From the NCBI GenBank assembly GCA_018902385.1, contig JABSSW010000001.1, positions 1,054,001 to 1,118,000 of the forward strand: 64,000 nucleotides of DNA. The letters run 5' to 3'. Shown piece after piece: positions 32,912 through 45,031 of the stretch. The stretch comes from Physcia stellaris. Lineage: Eukaryota > Ascomycota > Lecanoromycetes > Caliciales > Physciaceae. A model generated the notes under the pieces. It ran no database searches, was not told where the DNA came from, and was given only the letters and a program-made list of their open reading frames with translations. Position numbers and translations under genes: made by a program. How positions within the stretch are numbered: position 1 is the stretch's first letter; each line of letters opens with the position of its first letter.

Positions 32912-35481
32912 ATGAAGAAAGAGGCGGCCGCAGACGCCGAGCATGGTGGAAAGCAGGATGACCACCTCATCAATCATACTGTACAGAATATTACGTGGAA
33001 AGCTGTTGATGTCGAAGTCGTGGTCGCCAGTGGGACTTCAAACAAAATATTGTCTGGGGTTGACGGGCTAGTTCCGGCAGGTAAACGCTGTCCATCGGGG
33101 CTCTCTGAGAATCCACTGAAGTTTCTTTCTAGGGGAATTGTTTGCAATCATGGGTCCATCTGGGTAGGCATTGCAAAAAACCTTCCTGCGTTATGTAGTT
33201 TCTATCCAATGATCCAGAAATGTCACGTGAGCAACTTTGCAGGAATTGCCTCGGATTCTAATGCGTACCTGAAGAGAAAAAAAACCGATCCTGACACTGA
33301 GTTTACCTACAGAAGCGGCAAAACCACTCTTCTCAATACTCTAGCTCAGCGTGCGAGTAAGAGGACAAAGTCACATGGCTCAGTTGCCATTAACGGCGTC
33401 AGAGCATCAAGAAGTACCTTGAAGCTTGTCTCCTCTTACGTCGAGCAGGAGGATGCATTGATTGGTTCTCTGACTCTCCGGGAAACAATGGACTTTGCTG
33501 CACGACTTTCACTCCCTAGGTTTGCAATCTCTGCTAAGCTGTCTCAAATATCGCTGACCTAGAAAGCTCGGTGACGGTGGTGGAGCGTGAAAAGCGAGTG
33601 GATGAGCTTCTAGTGGCCTTTGGCTTGCAAAACCAAGCCAATGTGATCGTAGGGACACCGATCAGGAAGGGTATCAGTGGTGGACAGAAACGTCGATTGA
33701 GTATAGCGAGCCAGCTGATTACAGCACCTAAGATTCTTTTCCTCGACGAACCGACGAGCGGATTAGACTCGACAGCCTCATATGAAGTCATCAAATTCCT
33801 CCAGAACGCCGTACGAAAGAATAATGTAAGCGTATACCGCTTCTCCTTCAAATCTCATGCCAACGTTATTCTAGCTCATCGTGATCGCCAGCATTCACCA
33901 ACCATCAACGTCAACGTTTGAGCTCTTCGATAAGCTTTTGCTCTTATCTCAAGGGAGAACCTGTTACAATGGATCCGTCTCGCTGGTAAAGTCATATATG
34001 GAAGCTCGAGGTAGCCCGATGCCGCTGTACATCAACCCTGCAGAATTCTTGCTTGATATTACCAGCTCCGATTTTGCTGGCAGTCACGAGGAGGTGCAAC
34101 AGAACCTTGATATGATTCATACCGACTGGAAAGAGTCTCAAGAAGCAGCCGCACTGATGGCTGCCATACCGGAGGGGATTCAAGAAACCAAGGACATCTC
34201 AGCACATTGGTCGCCAACCACTGGCCACGCCACGGTAAGTTTTTTTCGGTGCTTCTTCTCCATCTCAGGTCTCGATTAAAGAGGCAGGTCTTTTCGCAAG
34301 GCGAACATACAACGGAAGCACGTCGTGCTCCCTGACTTGTGCCCGTCAACGGAAAGGCTGATCTCCGGGTTGGTGGCAGTATCTCCACGTTGTTACCGCA
34401 TTGTTACACAGATCGTTCATCAAGAGCTACCGTGATGTGGTTGCTTATGGTATTCGCTTCGCCATGTATGTTGGCTTGGCAATTATGATGGGCACAGTCT
34501 GGCTACGACTGCCACCCACTCAAGCCTCGATTCAGCCTTTTATCAACGCCATCGTGAGTAGATTTTATGCTTTTGATGTCGAAATTTCTAATTTATTCCT
34601 AGTTCTTCGGATCTGCTTTCATGTCGTTCATGGCTGTCGCCTATGTACCAACCTTCTTAGAAGACCGGGCAACCTTCATCAAAGAACGTGCCAACGGGTT
34701 GTATGGAGCAGGCGCTTTCATGATCGCAAACTTCCTGATTGGAATACCATATCTATGTGAGTGGCCTCTTTTTGTTCCATATCGCAAGGTCGTACATTTG
34801 GTGGCGTAGAAGGCCTGAGGGTTCAATGGTTTTGCAGGCTAAGCCAGAACATGGAATCCAGAGCAAGTAGTTGTTGCTAACATCATAAAGTCTTGATATC
34901 TCTCTTGTTTTCGATTTTAACCTATTTCTTGATCAACCTCCGACCCGGCGGAAGTGCTTTCTTCACCTGGGTCATGTGGCTATTCCTAGATCTTCTAGCA
35001 GGGGAGTCCTTAGTCGTCCTGATGTCGTCGATATTTCCCAATTTCGTGATATCTCTCGCTTTGACAGCGTTTGCCAATGGCCTATGGATGAGCGTTGGGG
35101 GCTTCTTGGTATCGCCGACAATTTTAAATCCTTTTTGGAAATACGTTTTCCATTACATCGACTATGTAAGTCGAAGCCATCATCGATGGGGTTCTTCACT
35201 CAAGAGCAGAGGCAACAATACTAACAGCAGGCTAGCAATCCTACGTCTTCCAAGGCATGATGGTCAACGAGTTTGGCCATCGAACCTATAGTTGCGGCGA
35301 CGGTTGCAACTGCATGTACGATACGTCGTTGGCGTCACAATGCCAGATCGATGGACAAGGGGTTCTAGCAGTGTATGGGTATCGCACTGGGAAAACCGGC
35401 GAATGGGTTGGGATTTCGATCGGTATCCTTATCGTGTATCGATTGCTAGGCTGGATGGTGACAGCCATAAGAAGAAGCTAG
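32912..35481 (+). CDS. ABCG-type (white-brown complex) half-transporter
   Basis: ATP-driven membrane transporter with the NBD before the membrane domain. A 142-nt intron from about 33170 splits Walker A, and removing it gives MGPSGSGKTTLLN. Then come YVEQEDALIGSLTLRE, the signature ISGGQKRRLSIA, Walker B with ILFLDEPTSGLDS, and the H-loop IASIHQPST. A 145-nt intron 34235-34379 (GTAAGT, branch GCTGAT, GGCAG) removes an in-frame TGA and joins HAT to LLHRSFIKSYRDVVAYGI. Membrane helices follow (YVGLAIMMGTVW, GAFMIANFLIGIPYL, SLLFSILTYFLIN, VISLALTAFANGLWM). The last extracellular loop is Cys-rich (CGDGCNCMYD), then a final helix and stop at 35481. Substrate cannot be read; ABCG half-transporters dimerise. 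Several introns are longer than elsewhere in the window. Confidence 0.85.
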
Positions 35482-35928
35482 ATAGGATATATCAGTGACG
35501 GGCGATCTCAACTCGAAAAGTCTTCTCAATATTAATCTTTTGAGTTTCACTGCCCGTTTTTAAATGAGGCTCAAGTGTGGCTTGATTTTTATGTGGCGCT
35601 TAAGGGCTTGGCATACGTACCGCAATTCGCAAACAGCAAGTTATTCGCGTCAGCGCCAAAGCCCCGACAACAACCTCTTCCCCTTTGTCTACCGCGTCCA
35701 AGACTAAGATTTGCTGCCTTGCGTATCTTCAGTCGCTACCTCTTAGTTAAGAGGCAAAGGTGAGTAGTAATACATCCCTACTCCAATCTCTTTTTACTTC
35801 TAAGCTCAGCACGCGCTGAGGAATGCGATCTCTCCAGCTTTCATTGTTGTCCATGCCCTCTCAACCTCCAGTCGCACCAAAAAACCTGACCGGCACCTCT
35901 AACTAATTCGATACCAGTGGTCGAAATC
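35482..35928. other. Intergenic region upstream of the ELO gene
   Basis: About 450 bp between two same-strand genes; probable promoter and leader of the elongase gene. No open frame is supported. Confidence 0.5.
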
Positions 35929-38202
35929 ATGATCCCCACATGGTCAAGCAACGCTGCGACACCGCACGTAACCTATCCACCTGCCTCACTTCTCAACATC
36001 TTCCCACCATCTCCAGAACCAACCGTTCTCTCACCACCCCAATCAGATCGCACGTTTGCGCGACCGTTCAACATAGACCCGGAGATCTACAATGAGCTTC
36101 TCAATGTCGAGTGGCCATTACTGGTTGCGACTGTTTACGCCATCGTTATGTACTTCTTAAATAACGCAAATCGAAACCGACAGAACAAGCCGTGGGCAAT
36201 CAGCAAATCATCGGTTTTCTATATCTTCGTCCTTCTTCATAACATCTTTCTAGCCGTTTTCTCGATATGGACCTTCATGGGCATGACGAACGCGATAAGG
36301 CAAAGCTGGCCAGGTCTCCACGGAGAGCGGAAATGGGCTGAGGCTGCAGACGCCCTCTGCAAATTGAATGGGCCAAGAGGGCTGGGCAGCGCAGCTACTT
36401 TCGATCCAGCAACCAGCAGTTGGGGTTTCACGGACAGCACCATGAAGCTTCTTGACAACACACCAGACAACACAGACGTTGGGCGCCTATGGAATGAGGG
36501 TCTAGGCTTCTACGGCTGGCTCTTCTATGTCTCGAAATTCTACGAGGTCGTCGACACACTGATTATTATTGCCAAGGGAAAGAACAGCTCGTTCCTACAG
36601 ACGTTCCATCATGCTGGCGCGATGATGTGCATGTGGGCAGGCATTCGATATATGTCTCCGCCTATTTGGATGTTTGTATTCATCAACTCTGGGCTTCACG
36701 GACTTATGGTATGCTTGCGATCGCAACCAGGGTTATTTCTTGCTGACTGAATCTAGTACACTTACTACACATTCTCAACACTGGGTGTCAAGGTTCCAAT
36801 GGCTTTGAAGCGGGTCCTGACAGGCCTCCAAATCACACAAATTGTTTTTGGGGTCACTTATGCCCTTGTTCACCTCTTTGTGGCCTACGATATACCAGTC
36901 TCGGTACCGTACCTCTTTACCCACAACCTCTCCTCTGCTATTCCAAGTGCGGTATCTTCCGTCTCTTCAGCTGTCGCTAGCGCTACGGTGAGTGCAAGCC
37001 TTCAAAGCTGGCTAAAGAAAGCCGCGTTGCGCGCCGCTGGAGAGGAAGGCCTGGCCATGAACGTCCGTAATGAGCAGGGTGAAGCATTTGGTATCGATGC
37101 CGTTCATGCGGCAGAATCCGAGAAAGCCCAGGAAGAAACACGGTATAGGACGGAGTACAAGACAATCCATTGCCTCGACACCTCAGGACAAGTCTTTGCG
37201 ATTCTGTTGAACGCGATCTACCTCGCACCGTTGACGTAAGCATCTGTGCTATATACTTGTGCGTATACTAACTGCATATGTAGTTTCCTCTTCCTCCAGT
37301 TCTTCGTCAACAATTACATCCTTGGCACGAAACAGAACGTCCCCCCAGCTTCCAGAACCGAAGTAGCCCAAGATTCCGCCAAAGCCGCTATCCGCGATCT
37401 AGAGCAGGAAATCAAGGAAGCATGGGATAACGCGATGCACGAAGACGAAACGGAAGTCCCGCCAGAGATCAAAGCCGCGATCGAGGAAGCCGAGTCACGT
37501 CTGAAGAGTGCGAAATCCAAGGTCACGCACGCTTCCGAAAGACCGAGAGAGGAGCTCGGAGAGAAGATAGGGGATGCCAAAGATTCAATCTCACAGGGTC
37601 TCGACGCTGTGCATCAAGAGGCGAGGGACATAGCGACGAAGTCCACGACTGATCTGAAGGAAGCCCTGGACGCTATCAAAAAGAAGGCGCAGAATGGCGC
37701 AGCGAAGGCACAAGAGAAAGGCGCCGAGCTCAAGGATCAGGCGGGAACGAAGATCGATGAACTCAAGGACAAAGCTAGCGGGAAAGCGCAGGAGGTCAAA
37801 AAAGAGGCCGAAGAGGGAGGCGAGAAGGCGAAGAACGAGGCCGACGCCGTGAAAGAGGAAACAGATACCAAAACCGAGGATACAAACGGTACGCCGAAGG
37901 AAGAACCAGAACCCGAACCCGCGCCCAGTAAATCGACCGAGAACGCCAAACCCAAAGAACAGAAATCCAAGATCCCGAAACGCGACAAGAGCCCCGTGAA
38001 ACGCGGCTCCAGTCCCGCCAAATCGGACCCGAAGCCCAAGGGGAAAGAGAACGTGAATGGCGAGACGAAGGGGGAGAAAGCGAAGGATGAGGGCGAGGGG
38101 AAGGCGGAGCCGAATGGGCTGGATGAAAGCGCGTATGAGATCAATCCGGATGAGTTGAAGGATGAGGAGGAAGTGAAGGCGGAGAAGGAGATGCAGCCTT
38201 AG
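35929..38202 (+). CDS. ELO-family fatty acid elongase with long LEA-like C-terminal tail
   Basis: Condensing enzyme (3-ketoacyl-CoA synthase) of ER fatty acid elongation. Exons 35929-36708, 36757-37235 and 37284-38202 give 725 residues, about twice the usual ELO length. The ELO core has NKPWAISKSSVFYIFVLLHN, FYVSKFYEVVDTLIIIAKGK, FLQTFHHAGAMMCMW and LHGLMYTYYTFSTLG. The histidine box reads Q-T-F-H-H (residues 224-228), so the first His of HxxHH is Gln. Between the last helices is a Ser/Ala-rich cytosolic loop of about 100 residues. After the final helix (FLQFFVNNYILGTK) a 300-residue hydrophilic tail of Lys/Glu/Ala repeats (KAQEKGAELKDQAG, DKASGKAQEVKKEA) resembles group 3 LEA or amphipathic helices, then Pro/Lys-rich disorder. 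No KKXX retrieval signal is visible. Confidence 0.88.
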
Positions 38203-39339
38203 ATGAAGGGGGATTAAGGCATACCTACTGAAAGATTTTCTTAGCGGTGAAGAGGTGAGATGCAATCAAGTTGATGGTGGAAGAAGAAGACGATATCGGA
38301 CTTTTTGAGAGCAGAGCAGAGCAGGACAAGATACCACGGTTAATTATCAATTTGTTGGATGTGCTGCGGATTACCCCCTTTGCGAGCTAGCTTCCTTTCC
38401 TTGTTTTCATGGCTTTCTCTGTTTCTGGCTTCCTTCTTTGCTTCCCTTTAATCTGCACCTTCGACATAGCTTAGCTACTTAGGCGGAATGGAATGATATC
38501 CCCATCTATCGATCAAGGTACCTGTGGTGCGCCTGAGAGACTTATCTCTCTCCGGCCCCTGGGCTGCTCAACCAATCTATTATCAATCGGTGGTTTTAAT
38601 AACAGTAGATACATATGTTCTAGATGCTGAGTATCGAACCTATGCTCCCTCAAGACCCTACAATTAGTAACATGGACGAATAGTAGAATAGCAAGTCATT
38701 GGGTTGTCAGATGATGGAAGGAATTGAGGGGCGGAGGCGTGGAGGAGCATATACTTCATCAAATGCTCGAATGATTTGAACTACTATCGTAAGAAGCTGG
38801 GAATTGTGGATTTGACAGACCGTGCGCTTGTCGAGACTGTGGGAATGTGAAATTAGGAAAGTCGTGGAATCATCGGCGCCTCGAAGTTGAGACTTTGGGG
38901 GGAAGGCGTGAGGTGGGAAGCTCACTTCGATTGGCGAGATACGGTGTAATGTCGGGAGAATGAATTCAGTTCACTGAGGACATTGGATGGCTGAGCGATG
39001 TAAGATCTTCAGAGAGGATATAGACGACAGCCGTCGAGCGTGATCAGTTTTCAGGTCTGAAAAGATATGAAAAGACATGTGAGATAGTTTTTGCGATGGC
39101 TGCAGTCGGTTCATTCGACATGCTCACCGGCTATCCCGTATGATCATGTGGTGCTATGTAAAGTGAAGCAGAAAAGACTCAATGAGTGGAATGGTTAGCG
39201 TCTCGTTGTATGCCTCCGAATGAATCGTATCTCATTGTGTGCATCCATGTGCGCGCCCCATGTAACCTCAGTCTCGATTCAATCACGAAATACAAAAGAG
39301 CTGAGCTGTTCTCAAAACATGGATGAGATTTTGAACATC
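38203..39339. other. Convergent intergenic region, no supported gene
   Basis: About 1.1 kb between the 3' ends of the ELO and F-box genes. Frames are short and lack domains. I checked the stretch near 38630-38700 for a tRNA and did not find a foldable one. Confidence 0.5.
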
Positions 39340-41119
39340 TCAGACATCGTCGTCGTTATGCTCGATGTCCTGAAGCTCGTCGGTGGTTTTCCAGAAGCAG
39401 GTCGGACCCGCAGGACCAAGCTCATCGTAATCCCTGTCACCGTGTGAGCTACCTGATTTCGCACACAAAGCAGGTCTTACCTATCAAACCAAGTGCCTAG
39501 GACACCACGCGCGGATTGGGGTCCACCGATCTGGATGCCTTCGCTTCTGTAGCGCTCGACGCCGTGAAATATCGACCACGAAGTCCATCTGACCTCGCCT
39601 TGGGGCGTGAGCCGGACCAAGCCTACATCTAAGGGATTAACCGGAATGCTTTGAATCTCGGGCTGGGATCTGGTTACCTTTGATCTTAGACACAGTATTC
39701 GGGTCCCAAGGCGGACGGACCGCGGCCGAAGTGCCCTTGAACCATACAACAGGTAGACCTTTACCCTCGTCCTCGCCTGGCGGCTCAATCTTGGTGATCT
39801 CGAGCTTCATGATGATGAGGCGGAAAGCTTCCTCATTCTCGAGCGGATGCCGTGGCTGATCATTAGGGATGCTACTCGCGAAGTTGAAGCTGTAAAGTTC
39901 GTTGTAGTCTAGGAAGCACACGACGCGCATCCAAGTGCCGGTCACATTGTACGGATCCTGAGCAGCGAGTGGCAGTCTAGGCTCCTTGGGCATTGCAAAC
40001 GCTGGTGAGACGAAACTGTGAGGGGTTGCGCCTGCGAAGGGTTTGTTCCACCTCGGGACCACTGCTTCGTCTGGATGGTAAGTCTCGACGTACTTGTTGA
40101 TGTTATAGCTCATAACGATCATGATGGCCTCGAGCTTCTCCCAGTCGGCATCTTGGGAACCCTGATCGTCAAGGAAGGGACCAAACAGCGTACCCTCGGT
40201 AAACCTTCGGAGATCATAGACCAAAGACCGAGCATAGAGATGTGTTGATCTCGCTTTCAATTCGCTACGGAAGTCATATCGAGGGAAGTTACCAGAGAAA
40301 TTCGGTGCGTATTGGATGGGAATGCCATAGAGGACGTGCAATTTTGCACTTAGTTGTCGGATACGCATCTCGGAGAGCTCCTTCTTCTCGGAGCCCCTCT
40401 CCTTCTCGGAGCCCTCCTTCTTGGGTTTTAGAGAGATGAATTTCAGAGAGACTGCAAACTCATGGCTTCCATCACCCCTGGCCATGCTTCTTGACTCGCG
40501 ATCATTGACGGCATGGATCCATTTAGGACGCCTGTTCAACGTTTCGGCTTTCGCCAAGTTGAAAAGTAGAGAGCTACACATCAGACCGTCGACATTGGAC
40601 GGGTTTTCAAAAAGCATTGACAAGCACTGAACGTTCCGCGAGTTTCCAGATCCAGGGGCAGCATTCGCCAGTAGATGATCAGTGGAAGATAGTATGATAT
40701 CCAAGATCTCCAACTGAGACAGCTGGATCACCTTTTAGTACGAGTGATGGACGAAGGAAGAGAAGTGCCTCACCTTTTTCTTGATGTCGTTCGATCGAAG
40801 GATCTTCTGAAAGCGCACCAACTTGGGCAGTTCGCTTTCCCAGGCAAAGGGCTGATCGGGAGCCAATGAGGGCTCGTCCTAAGGTGGTTTCACTTCTCAG
40901 AAAAGCACAGTCATGGGCAGGATAGTTTCAACATACGAATTGCTTCAGATACAAGTCCTTGAACAGCTGACGATTGTTTCTGATATAATCGTCGAGGGTG
41001 TGACAGCAGCGGAGTCGGGCGATGTCCTGCGGATCCGTCTCGATGAAGATACAATGCAGGATTTCATGAGGAAGGGCAAGCAGATTGAGTGGCATGATCG
41101 TGGGGTGATGGACAGCCAT
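39340..41119 (-). CDS. F-box domain protein
   Basis: Probable substrate adaptor of an SCF ubiquitin ligase. Near the N-terminus, LNLLALPHEILHCIFIETDP, then DIARLRCCHTLDDYIRNNRQ, is a clear F-box that would bind Skp1. Introns at about 40885-40935 and 40737-40770 join in phase to a long C-terminal region. Blocks typical of this dothideomycete family follow: CSSLLFNLAKAETLNRR, PRYDFRSELKARSTHLYARS and VTGTWMRVVCFLDYNEL. Two more introns near the 3' end (about 39620-39685, GTAACC donor, and 39430-39478, GTAAGA donor) bring in WTSWSIFHGVERYRSEGIQI and a last exon beginning DYDELGPAGPTCFWKTTDEL, which ends in an acidic tail with TGA at 39340-39342. I chose ATG 41119; 41095 and 41179 are alternatives. 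The charged KKEGSEKERGSEKKE stretch is low complexity. Confidence 0.8.
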
Positions 41120-42072
41120 GAGAGGTGATGATGGGGAGTATGGTTTCGAGAGAGGGTGGGATAGATGGATGGATACCAAGTCACGGCGGGAAGGGAAGGC
41201 TTAAATCCGAAGATACGACTATCTTTGATATGAATCATAAGTTATAACTCGAATGTCTTGTCAAACTCTTGTATATGCTGCTTGGAAAAGCTTATTACTT
41301 TCATTATTTGCAGTGCACCCCCATGTGTGGAGTTGCTACGGGAAGAACAGGACAAGCACGAGCTACGTGCTGCTTGATCCTGTACATGCAATGTATGTAA
41401 CCGTCTATTTCGGGAAACGCAACTTCTTTGCTAGATCAATCTACAATTGCCCTATTGCGCGTCCTTGCTCCAGGGAATATTTCTTGGGGTTTTTTGGTAG
41501 ATGAAAGAAAAGCTTGATGAAATTCATCGTGTGATTGGTGGTGGTGGTGGGGAGTTGCAGACGGTGCCAAGCAACCCACCTGCCAAGACATAAATCGACC
41601 TACCTCGGAATTCCCGGTACGCCAAACTTGAACTTGCCTTGCTACCAGACACCTTCCTCCTTCATATCTACACTATTCTCAATAACCCTTCCAGAAATGC
41701 CTACCAACACTAACAGCACCAAGCACCAATACCCAGTACACGCGTGAATTCTATTCACCATAAAACAGCATTCCGCACCAAGTTACTGATCTGGTCGAAA
41801 TCTGCAACTTGTACGTGATTGATATCGCTTTCACCCACATCACATAGCCCGAGGGCCCCCAATCGCAAGGATAAAAGAGCCCTTTATTGATTTCATCTAT
41901 GTACCACCGGCAACACCCTTCACTGCGCCTGCAGATGCCACCAGGCTCCTAGCAGAGAGTGTGTTAATCATCCCAGCAACAATCACAAGCCAAATCAGAC
42001 ATCGAAACTTGTGGATCATTAGGGAAAGACGAAGAAGTCCAGGTGAGGGAAGCGATCGGTTGAGACAATAAC
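41120..42072. promoter_or_regulatory. Divergent promoter region, F-box / KAP104
   Basis: About 950 bp separates the two start codons. It includes a short TGG/GGTG-rich stretch near 41535-41555 and pyrimidine-rich sequence near 41620-41700. No gene is supported. Confidence 0.45.
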
Positions 42073-45031
42073 ATGGCGTGGCAGCCGGAGCTAGAGCCCT
42101 TGAGGCAACTCTCAGGCTACTTGAAGGATGCTCTCAGTGCATACGAACCGAATGCTCAGAAGCAAGCAACGCTGGTCAGTACCTCAGGCTCAATCATACT
42201 CCGGCAGCAGATTAGCTGACGCTTCCTGCCGTTGCATAGATGTTGAGTCAAGCCAAGACGTCCCCTGATATCACCAACTATTTGACTTACATTTTCGCCA
42301 ATGGACCTTTACTCCGCCGTCTCAACTTGGGCAATGACGATATGATTCTCATTAGAAGTTCGGCAGCGATAAATCTGAAGAACAGCGTGAGAGCCTCATA
42401 TACCTCTATCCCTGCGGCTGGTCAAGGCTTCATTCAAGCTTCCGCTCTTTCATGCCTACAGGATCCAAACCCACAGATAAGAAACTTCGCTGGCTCGGTT
42501 ATCACCGAAGTGGTACAACGCGGAGGTGTTCTCGGCTGGCCGGCTCTGTTGCCAGAACTGGTTTCGCTAGCTGGTAATGAGAGAGGTAACGCTGCAACGA
42601 CGACTCAGGAAGGGGCCATGGCCGCCTTGGCAAAGGTATGCGAAGACAATAAAAAAGTGCTGGATCAGGAGTACCAAGGCCAGCGGCCCCTAGTGTTCTT
42701 AATACCGAAGTTGCTCGCTATCACCCAGAGTCAACTTCCCAGAGTTCGAGCGTTCGCCCTGGCAAGCCTCAATGCTTTCATTCCCGAGAAATCCCAGGTT
42801 GTGCGCTTATCGCTCGATCCGCTCATGGCACATCTGTTCAATCTCGCAAATGATCCGAGCAATGATGTACGACGCAACGTCTGCCGTTCCTTCGTTCATT
42901 TGGTGGATGTAGCACCTGATAAACTTCGACCACATATGGCAGGACTAGTCGACTATATGATCCTACAGCAGCGAAGCACCGACGATCCAGAATTGGCTTT
43001 GGAGGCTGCCGAGTTCTGGCTTTGCGTCGGCGAGGATGAAAAGATGCGTCCGTCGCTAGCGCCTTATCTCCACAAGATTGTGCCCATCTTACTCGACAGT
43101 ATGATATATGACGAAGAAGATATCCTGAGGCTGGAAGGGGACGAAGATGATGCAGATGTTGAAGACCGAGCGGAGGATGTGAAACCCCAGTTTGCGCACA
43201 CCAGAGTTACGAAGGCAGCAACCAACGGGCAAAATGGCAACAACGTCAACGGGCAGGTTTCAACGCAAATCGTCAAGACAGATGACGGAGGTGATGATTT
43301 AAGCGACGGGGAAATCGAGGAGGATGACGATGCTGTTGATATTGACGATGTCGAAGACCGCTGGAACCTCCGCAAATGCTCCGCAGCCACTCTTGACGTC
43401 TTGGCATCGAATTTTCATGGGCCGGTTTTCGATGTTACTTTGCCTTACCTCAAACAAAACCTTCAACATCACGACTGGCCGTACCGAGAAGCCGCCGTGC
43501 TCGCGATCGGCGCCGTCGCAGATGGGTGCATGGAGACTGTCACGCCTCATCTTCCGGAGCTTATCCCCTACCTGATATCTCTCCTAAATGACAGTGAGGC
43601 AACTGTGAGGGTCATTACGTGTTGGTCTTTAGGCCGCTATTCCGGCTGGGCCTCGAAGCTGCCGAATCCGGACGACAGCAAGCGGTTCTTTGAACCCATG
43701 ATAGAGGGAATACTCACGAGGATGTTGGACAAAAATAAACGGGTCCAAAAGTCTGCTGTCTCTGCATTCGCCAGTCTTGAGGAAAAGGCCGCTTCAAGAC
43801 TGACAGCGTACTGTGCACCAATCGTACAGCAGTTTGTACATTGCTTTCGACGGTACAAGGATCGTAACATGTTTGTGTTGTACGACTGTGTACAAACATT
43901 AGCAGAGCATGTTGGGCCAGCGTTAGCTCGACCAGAAACAATAAGCCTTCTAATGCCAGCTATCATGGAACGATGGCAGAAAGTGTCAGACCAGTCGCAA
44001 GAGCTCATTCCAATGCTAGAGTGTCTCTCCTACGTCGCCACAGCGCTACGCACAGCTTTCCGCGACTTCGCTCTACCAATCTTCCAGCGCTGCGTTAGGA
44101 TCGTCCATCAAAACCTCGAGGATCACGTCAAAGCTATGAATGACACTCTATTAGACAAGCCGAACAAGGAATTTCTAATCGCCAGCTTGGATCTCCTCAG
44201 CGCCATAATACAGGCTTTAGGAGACCGCGACGGAGGGTCAGCCGAACTTGTTAGCGCATGTCAGCCTAGGTTCTTTGATCTACTCATGTTCTGCATGGAG
44301 GACGTCAGCAATGAAGTACGGCAATCATCCTATGCATTGCTCGGAGATTGCGCCGTCAACGTGTTTCTGCAGCTCCAACCTTTCCTACCCTCCATAATGC
44401 CTCTACTCACCAAACAGCTAGAACTCGAGAACATCCGCGATGAGGACTTTGAGAATGGCTTTGGTGTCATCAACAACGCTTGTTGGTCGTGTGGTGAGAT
44501 CGCCATTAAGGAACAGCAAAGTCTGGCTCCTCATGTGGAAAAACTGTACTACAGATTCATCGCCATTGTCAATAATCCCGAGATTCCCCAATCCGTCCAC
44601 GAGAACGCTGCCATCGCGTTGGGCCGGCTTGGTTGTTGGTACTCGGCCGTCGTTGCACCTCACCTGGGAGAATTTGCCGAGTCTTTTCTGCAGATCATGC
44701 GACCTATCGATGACAGTGACGAAAAAACTGGGGCAATATTCGGATTTAACATGATTGTACAGAAGAACCCTCGTGCCTTGGAAGCATGTTTGCTTGAATA
44801 TTTTCAAGCGAGTACTGCCTTTCGGAAAGTTGATATTGACCGTCGTGATCTCGAACAATCTTTTCAGAATGTCAGTATTCCTTGCGAACTCGGTTGAGGC
44901 CATCTACTGACAATTAGTACTTTGAATAGAATCTAGTAGGGTACAAGGCATTGATCCCGAACTTTGACGCTTTTATCCGCCAACTTCCACCTCACGACCA
45001 ATCAACATTGCGGGATCGATTCAAGATCTGA
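42073..45031 (+). CDS. KAP104: Transportin, karyopherin beta-2
   Basis: Nuclear import receptor for PY-NLS cargo such as hnRNP-like RNA-binding proteins; it is released by Ran-GTP. Exons 42073-42174, 42240-44870 and 44930-45031 give 944 residues, the usual length. HEAT repeats run throughout. The importin-beta N-terminal region includes LIRSSAAINLKNSV and NPQIRNFAGSVITEVVQRGG. A long acidic loop (GDEDDADVEDRAED and DGEIEEDDDAVDIDDVED) precedes WNLRKCSAATLDVL, matching the H8 loop that displaces cargo. HHDWPYREAAVLAIGAVADGC and GFGVINNACWSCGEIAI are further conserved blocks. The C-terminus reads LIPNFDAFIRQLPPHD, as in the family, with TGA at 45029-45031. Both introns have GTCAGT donors. Confidence 0.95.

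Noticed and set aside
34320-34360. In-frame TGA suggesting that the ABCG gene is a pseudogene
   Set aside because: A 145-nt intron (34235-34379) with good borders and a branch-like GCTGAT removes it and keeps the frame.
37591-38265. Leu/Arg/Phe-rich minus-strand frame of 224 codons
   Set aside because: Antisense to the low-complexity tail of the ELO gene.
38620-38680. TATCGAACCTA, like a reverse-strand tRNA T-arm
   Set aside because: The flanking bases do not pair as a T-stem and there is no anticodon arm at the right distance.
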